NCBI GenBank assembly: GCA_964370435.1
Contig: CAYJJG010000018.1
Span: 1 to 27,086, forward strand
Length of the DNA stretch: 27,086 bases
DNA from: CALVGQ01 sp964370435
GTDB lineage: Bacteria; Bacillota_I; Bacilli_A; Erysipelotrichales; Erysipelotrichaceae
Direction: 5' to 3'
In this document: one piece after another, positions 23,562 through 27,086 of the stretch
Numbering within the stretch: the stretch's first letter is position 1
Layout of the letters: the number at the start of each line of letters is the position of its first letter
Translations under genes and position numbers: made by a program
The notes under the pieces: model-generated
Told to the model about the DNA's origin: nothing
What the model saw: the letters and a program-made list of their open reading frames with translations, nothing else
The model's database searches: none

Positions 23562-24596
23562 ATGGAAAAGATAGTACAGGTAAAACAAGAAGCATTAAAT
23601 GAAATTAGCGAGTGTCAAGATGTAGCGAAGCTTCAACAAATTAAAATTAATTATATGGGTAAAAAAGGACCTATTCAGTCTTTAATGGTGCTCATGAAAG
23701 ATTTAAGCGCAGAAGAAAAGCCGGCATTTGGTGCTATGGTTAATGAGTGTAAACAAGTAGTAGCACAGGCTATAGAGGAAAAAATGAGTGCTTTAGAAGA
23801 AAATGCACTTAATGAAAAATTAGTAAAAGAAAAAATCGATGTTACTTTAGCGGGATTAGATGTAAAAAAAGGAACCTATCATCCACTGAGTATCATTACT
23901 CAAGAAATTGAAGATTTGTTTATTGGGATGGGTTATACCGTAGCTGAAGGACCTGAAGTAGAATTAGATTTATATAATTTTGAGCGTGCTAATATACCGG
24001 CAAATCATCCAGCACGCGATATGCAAGATACTTTTTATATCAATCCAGAAGTACTTTTAAGAACGCATACTACTGCTATTCAAACAAGAGAGTTAGAAAA
24101 AGCAAATGGAGCACTACCTATTAAGGTAATTTGTCCTGGTAAAGTGTATCGTCGTGATGATGATGATGCGACCCATTCTCATCAATTTATGCAAGCAGAA
24201 GGATTAGTTGTTGCTGAAAACATCACTTTAGCTGATTTAAAAGGCACATTATTATTTATGGCTAATCGCATGTTTGGTGAAGGAAGAGAAATTCGCTTTA
24301 GACCGTCTTATTTCCAGTTTACTGAGCCAAGTGTAGAAGTGGATGTTTCTTGCCATATTTGTGGTGGCAAAGGATGCAATATTTGTAAGCAAACAGGATG
24401 GATAGAAGTATTAGGAGCTGGTATGGTTCATCCTAATGTTCTTGAGATGGCAGGTTTTGATTCTACAAAATGTTCAGGATTCGCTTTTGGGGTGGGATTA
24501 GAGCGTGTTGCGATGTTGAAGTATGGTATTGATGATATTCGTAATTTTTATATTAATGATGTACGATTTTTGAAAATGTTCAATCGTTTTGACTAA
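23562..24596 (+). CDS. pheS: Phenylalanine--tRNA ligase alpha subunit
   Basis: PheS is the catalytic subunit of the (alpha-beta)2 class II synthetase. The 344-residue protein has an N-terminal coiled coil (about 1-90) that contacts tRNA, then a catalytic core with HPARDMQDTFYI (149-160), LLRTHTTAIQTREL (165-178), motif 2 around GKVYRRDDDDATHSHQF (193-209), FRPSYFQFTEPSVEVD (246-261) and motif 3 GFAFGVGLERVAML (306-319). Four cysteines (264, 267, 272, 275) form a CxxC...CxxC pair as in many Bacillota PheS and may bind a metal. AGGAGG precedes the ATG. It is 17 bases from pheT and controlled by the Phe T-box. Confidence 0.97.
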   Translation: MEKIVQVKQEALNEISECQDVAKLQQIKINYMGKKGPIQSLMVLMKDLSAEEKPAFGAMVNECKQVVAQAIEEKMSALEENALNEKLVKEKIDVTLAGLDVKKGTYHPLSIITQEIEDLFIGMGYTVAEGPEVELDLYNFERANIPANHPARDMQDTFYINPEVLLRTHTTAIQTRELEKANGALPIKVICPGKVYRRDDDDATHSHQFMQAEGLVVAENITLADLKGTLLFMANRMFGEGREIRFRPSYFQFTEPSVEVDVSCHICGGKGCNICKQTGWIEVLGAGMVHPNVLEMAGFDSTKCSGFAFGVGLERVAMLKYGIDDIRNFYINDVRFLKMFNRFD

Positions 24597-24613
24597 AGGA
24601 AGAAGGTAATAAG

Positions 24614-27004
24614 ATGAGATTAAGTTATAATTGGTTAAAAGAATACGTTAATTTAGATGGTATTACACCTTCTATTTTAGCTGATAAATTAACAACAGCA
24701 GGACTTGAAGTAGAAGGCATAGAAAAAATGGCAGAAGGTACGAACCTTGTAGTAGGAAAGGTACTAACATGCGTTGATCATCCTGATTCTGATCACTTAC
24801 ATATCACTACAGTGGATATTAAAGAGGAAGTGTTAGATATCGTGTGTGGAGCGCCTAATGTATGTGCTGGACAAACGGTTATTGTTGCTAAAGTAGGGGC
24901 AGTATTACCTGGTAATTTTCAAATAAAAGCAGCTACAGTACGCGGTCAAGCTTCTAATGGTATGATTTGTAGTTTATCAGAATTAGGAGTAGATAAAAAA
25001 CTTCAAAGTGAAGAAGATTTAAACGGTATTTATGTATTTAAAGAAGAAGTAGCCATTGGTGATACTGAGGTATTAAAACTGATTGGTATGGATGATACGA
25101 TACTGGATATAGGCTTAACTCCAAATCGTAGTGACTGTAATGCTATGTGGAATTTAGCTAAAGAAGTTGGAGCTATTTTAAGACGTGAGGCAGTATGGCC
25201 TAAGTGTGAAGGGGCATCTAAAATAGGTAAGACTACAAACTTCAAATTAAATAGTACTACTTCAAAATGTCCTTCATTTATAGGAAAAGTAGTAAATAAA
25301 GTAGTAGTAAAACCCTCACCTAAGTGGATGCAAGATTATCTTCAAGCTTATGGGGTTAAAGCAATTAATAATGTGGTTGATATTTCTAATTATGTCATGA
25401 TTGAAACAGGACAACCCCTTCATTTTTATGATTTAAGTAAACTTCCACACCGTGAAATCACGGTGGTTGATCAAAAAGAACTTACTCTTCAAGCACTGGA
25501 TGGAATAGATTATAAAATAACTAAGGATGACCTTTTAATTACAACAGGTAATGAAGCTTGTGGTATTGCAGGGATTATGGGTGGAGAAGAATCGAAGATT
25601 GATGAACATACTACAGCTATATTTATTGAAGCTGCACGCTTTGATGCGGTAAGTGTACGTAATACCGCAAGACGTTTAGGATTAAGTACAGAAGCAGCGT
25701 CACGCTTTAGTAAAGCAATAGAGCCACTAGCTCAAATTAAAGCCGTGGATCGTTGTGTTGATTTATTAACTAGCTTAGCTGATGCAGATGATTATGAAGA
25801 AAATGTTGTTTTTGGAAATAATAGCTATGAACCTATTAAAGTAAGTGAAACGCTAACACATTTAAATACACTTTTAGGTACTTCATTTAATGCAGAAGAA
25901 GTATTAGCTGTACTTCATGCTTTAGAGTTTAATCCAGTATATGAGAACGATACTTTTACTTGTGCAATACCAAGTTATCGTACGGATATCTTAATAGCTG
26001 AAGACCTTGATGAAGAAGTAATTCGCTTATTAGGATTTGACACATTAAAAACAACACTTCCTGCAATAAGCGCTGTAGGAGCATTAACACCTATACAAAA
26101 GACAAGACGCGCTATTAAAGAAAATTTAACAAGTTATGGTTTATCAGAAATTATTACATATACTTTAGTATCACAAAATCAACTTGATCATGCATTAATG
26201 CCAATGAAAGAAGCAGTAGCGTTAGCGGCACCAATGAGTGAAGATCGTAAATATGTACGTAGTTCACTAATGCCAAGCATGTTAGAAAGTGTAGCGTATA
26301 ATCAAAATCGAAAAAATACTAATTTCAATGTATTTGAAATTTCAGTAGTATATGGAAAAGACTGTGTACAAGAGCGCTTAGGTATTGTATTAAGTGATAC
26401 ATTACTAAGTTCTCGTGTTCATCATGTAGAGGTAAAAAGTGATTTCTATACTTTAAAAGGAATACTTTGTGCAACATTGGAGAAATTAGGTTTTGCATCA
26501 GAGCGTTTAGTGTTTGAAGAAAACACCTTAGATATAGAACATTTCCATCCTTATCGTAGTGCTGTAATCAAGTTACAAAATAAAGTACTAGGAATTATAG
26601 GAGAGGTTCATCCTAACTATGCTAAAAAGAGTGGTGTAAGTGGTGTTGTTTATGCTGAAATTAATGTTGATATGTTATATGAAAGCAAAGCTTCTAAAGT
26701 TAAATTTAGTGCTTTACATCGCTTCCCAGCAGTTTATCGTGATATAGCCTTAGTAGTTTCATTAGATGTTAAAGCTAGTCAGCTAATTCAAGCTATTAAG
26801 AGTGCCAATAAACAGCTAATTCAAGACGTTGAAGTATTTGATGTGTATCAAGGAGAACACGTTCAAGAAGGCTTTAAATCAGTGGCTATTTCAATTACTT
26901 ATCAATCAGGTGATCATACTTTAACTGAACAAGAAATAAAAGACGTACATCAACTTGTATTAGAAGCACTAAAAACAAAATGCAGTGCAGAATTAAGAGG
27001 ATAA
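24614..27004 (+). CDS. pheT: Phenylalanine--tRNA ligase beta subunit
   Basis: PheT pairs with PheS, holds the editing site for Tyr-tRNA-Phe and contacts the tRNA. The 796-residue protein is full length. It has an EMAP-type tRNA-binding domain at about 40-150 (VGKVLTCVDHPDSDHLHITT, then CGAPN), the B3/B4 editing domain at about 210-390 (with AINNVVDISNYVM, GQPLHFYDL and GIAGIMGGEESKI), a B5 domain at about 405-475, a catalytic-like domain, and the FDX-ACB anticodon-binding domain in the last 95 residues (beginning FPAVYRDIALVV). AAGG lies before the ATG at 24614. It closes the T-box operon and is followed by a strong terminator. Confidence 0.97.
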   Translation: MRLSYNWLKEYVNLDGITPSILADKLTTAGLEVEGIEKMAEGTNLVVGKVLTCVDHPDSDHLHITTVDIKEEVLDIVCGAPNVCAGQTVIVAKVGAVLPGNFQIKAATVRGQASNGMICSLSELGVDKKLQSEEDLNGIYVFKEEVAIGDTEVLKLIGMDDTILDIGLTPNRSDCNAMWNLAKEVGAILRREAVWPKCEGASKIGKTTNFKLNSTTSKCPSFIGKVVNKVVVKPSPKWMQDYLQAYGVKAINNVVDISNYVMIETGQPLHFYDLSKLPHREITVVDQKELTLQALDGIDYKITKDDLLITTGNEACGIAGIMGGEESKIDEHTTAIFIEAARFDAVSVRNTARRLGLSTEAASRFSKAIEPLAQIKAVDRCVDLLTSLADADDYEENVVFGNNSYEPIKVSETLTHLNTLLGTSFNAEEVLAVLHALEFNPVYENDTFTCAIPSYRTDILIAEDLDEEVIRLLGFDTLKTTLPAISAVGALTPIQKTRRAIKENLTSYGLSEIITYTLVSQNQLDHALMPMKEAVALAAPMSEDRKYVRSSLMPSMLESVAYNQNRKNTNFNVFEISVVYGKDCVQERLGIVLSDTLLSSRVHHVEVKSDFYTLKGILCATLEKLGFASERLVFEENTLDIEHFHPYRSAVIKLQNKVLGIIGEVHPNYAKKSGVSGVVYAEINVDMLYESKASKVKFSALHRFPAVYRDIALVVSLDVKASQLIQAIKSANKQLIQDVEVFDVYQGEHVQEGFKSVAISITYQSGDHTLTEQEIKDVHQLVLEALKTKCSAELRG

Positions 27005-27015
27005 TAAAAATATTT

Positions 27016-27048
27016 AAGAGAGATAACGACAATGTTGTCTCTTTTTTT
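27016..27048 (+). terminator. Rho-independent terminator after pheT
   Basis: GAGATAAC (27020-27027) pairs with GTTGTCTC (27034-27041), one G-T pair, around a 6-base loop. The stem is extended by AAGA against the seven T at 27042-27048. The last 38 bases of the window hold no visible gene. Confidence 0.92.
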
Positions 27049-27086
27049 ATTTAAATAGCTATTTATTGAGTGTTAAGTAAATTTGT

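Noticed and set aside
1..27086. Search for defence systems, CRISPR arrays, toxin-antitoxin pairs, insertion sequences and direct repeats
   Set aside because: None was seen by reading. The window is housekeeping chromosome with dense same-strand genes.

Overview
The window is low-GC, standard-code Bacillota chromosome: TGA is used as a stop and Trp is TGG, which argues against Mycoplasma. AT-rich spacers, strong purine-rich ribosome sites, T-box leaders, LicD, YfhO and a CBS-containing inorganic pyrophosphatase suggest Erysipelotrichia or a nearby Bacilli lineage. The class is an inference. All genes lie on the + strand and are mostly housekeeping. I see no transposase, integrase, phage gene, CRISPR array or toxin-antitoxin pair. 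A 10-base run of N at 14913-14922 is an assembly gap, so gene order across it is not proven.

Layout. 1-54: probable 3' end of the SRP RNA (ffs) and its terminator. 109-4984: the t6A tRNA-modification operon tsaE-tsaB-rimI-tsaD, with a large YfhO-type membrane protein gene inserted between tsaE and tsaB. 5038-5661: rex, the NADH-sensing repressor, with its own promoter. 5669-7282: an Asn T-box leader and asnS, closed by a terminator. 7370-11368: licD, a membrane-anchored amidase-like protein with a substituted zinc ligand, and an ABC-F protein. 11428-14911: pepT, a 1-phosphofructokinase-type kinase, then a tight group of a thioredoxin-fold lipoprotein, a small cytosolic CXXC protein and a GNAT acetyltransferase. 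After the gap: a RibD/DHFR-like reductase with terminator, an OYE-family flavin oxidoreductase, dUTPase and an M18 aminopeptidase with terminator. 18704-22346: CBS-DRTGG family II pyrophosphatase, uppP and a CcdA-thioredoxin fusion, closed by a terminator. 22431-23213: murI. 23280-27048: promoter, Phe T-box leader, pheS, pheT and terminator.

How the genes relate. tsaE/B/D make t6A37 on ANN-decoding tRNAs, and the Asn T-box next door senses one such tRNA. rex next to tsaD and an ABC-F gene nearby recall the ydiBCDE-ydiF-rex neighbourhood of Bacillus subtilis. YfhO, LicD, the amidase-like protein, UppP and MurI are envelope functions. The lipoprotein, the small CXXC protein and the CcdA-Trx fusion suggest a thiol-redox route across the membrane.

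I did not find a convincing undescribed system. The best leads are the yfhO insertion in the t6A operon, the amidase with a lost zinc ligand, the scattered thiol-redox parts, and overlapping inverted repeats before dut. The two T-boxes are unusually readable: both specifier codons and both discriminator-pairing bases agree with the downstream synthetase.
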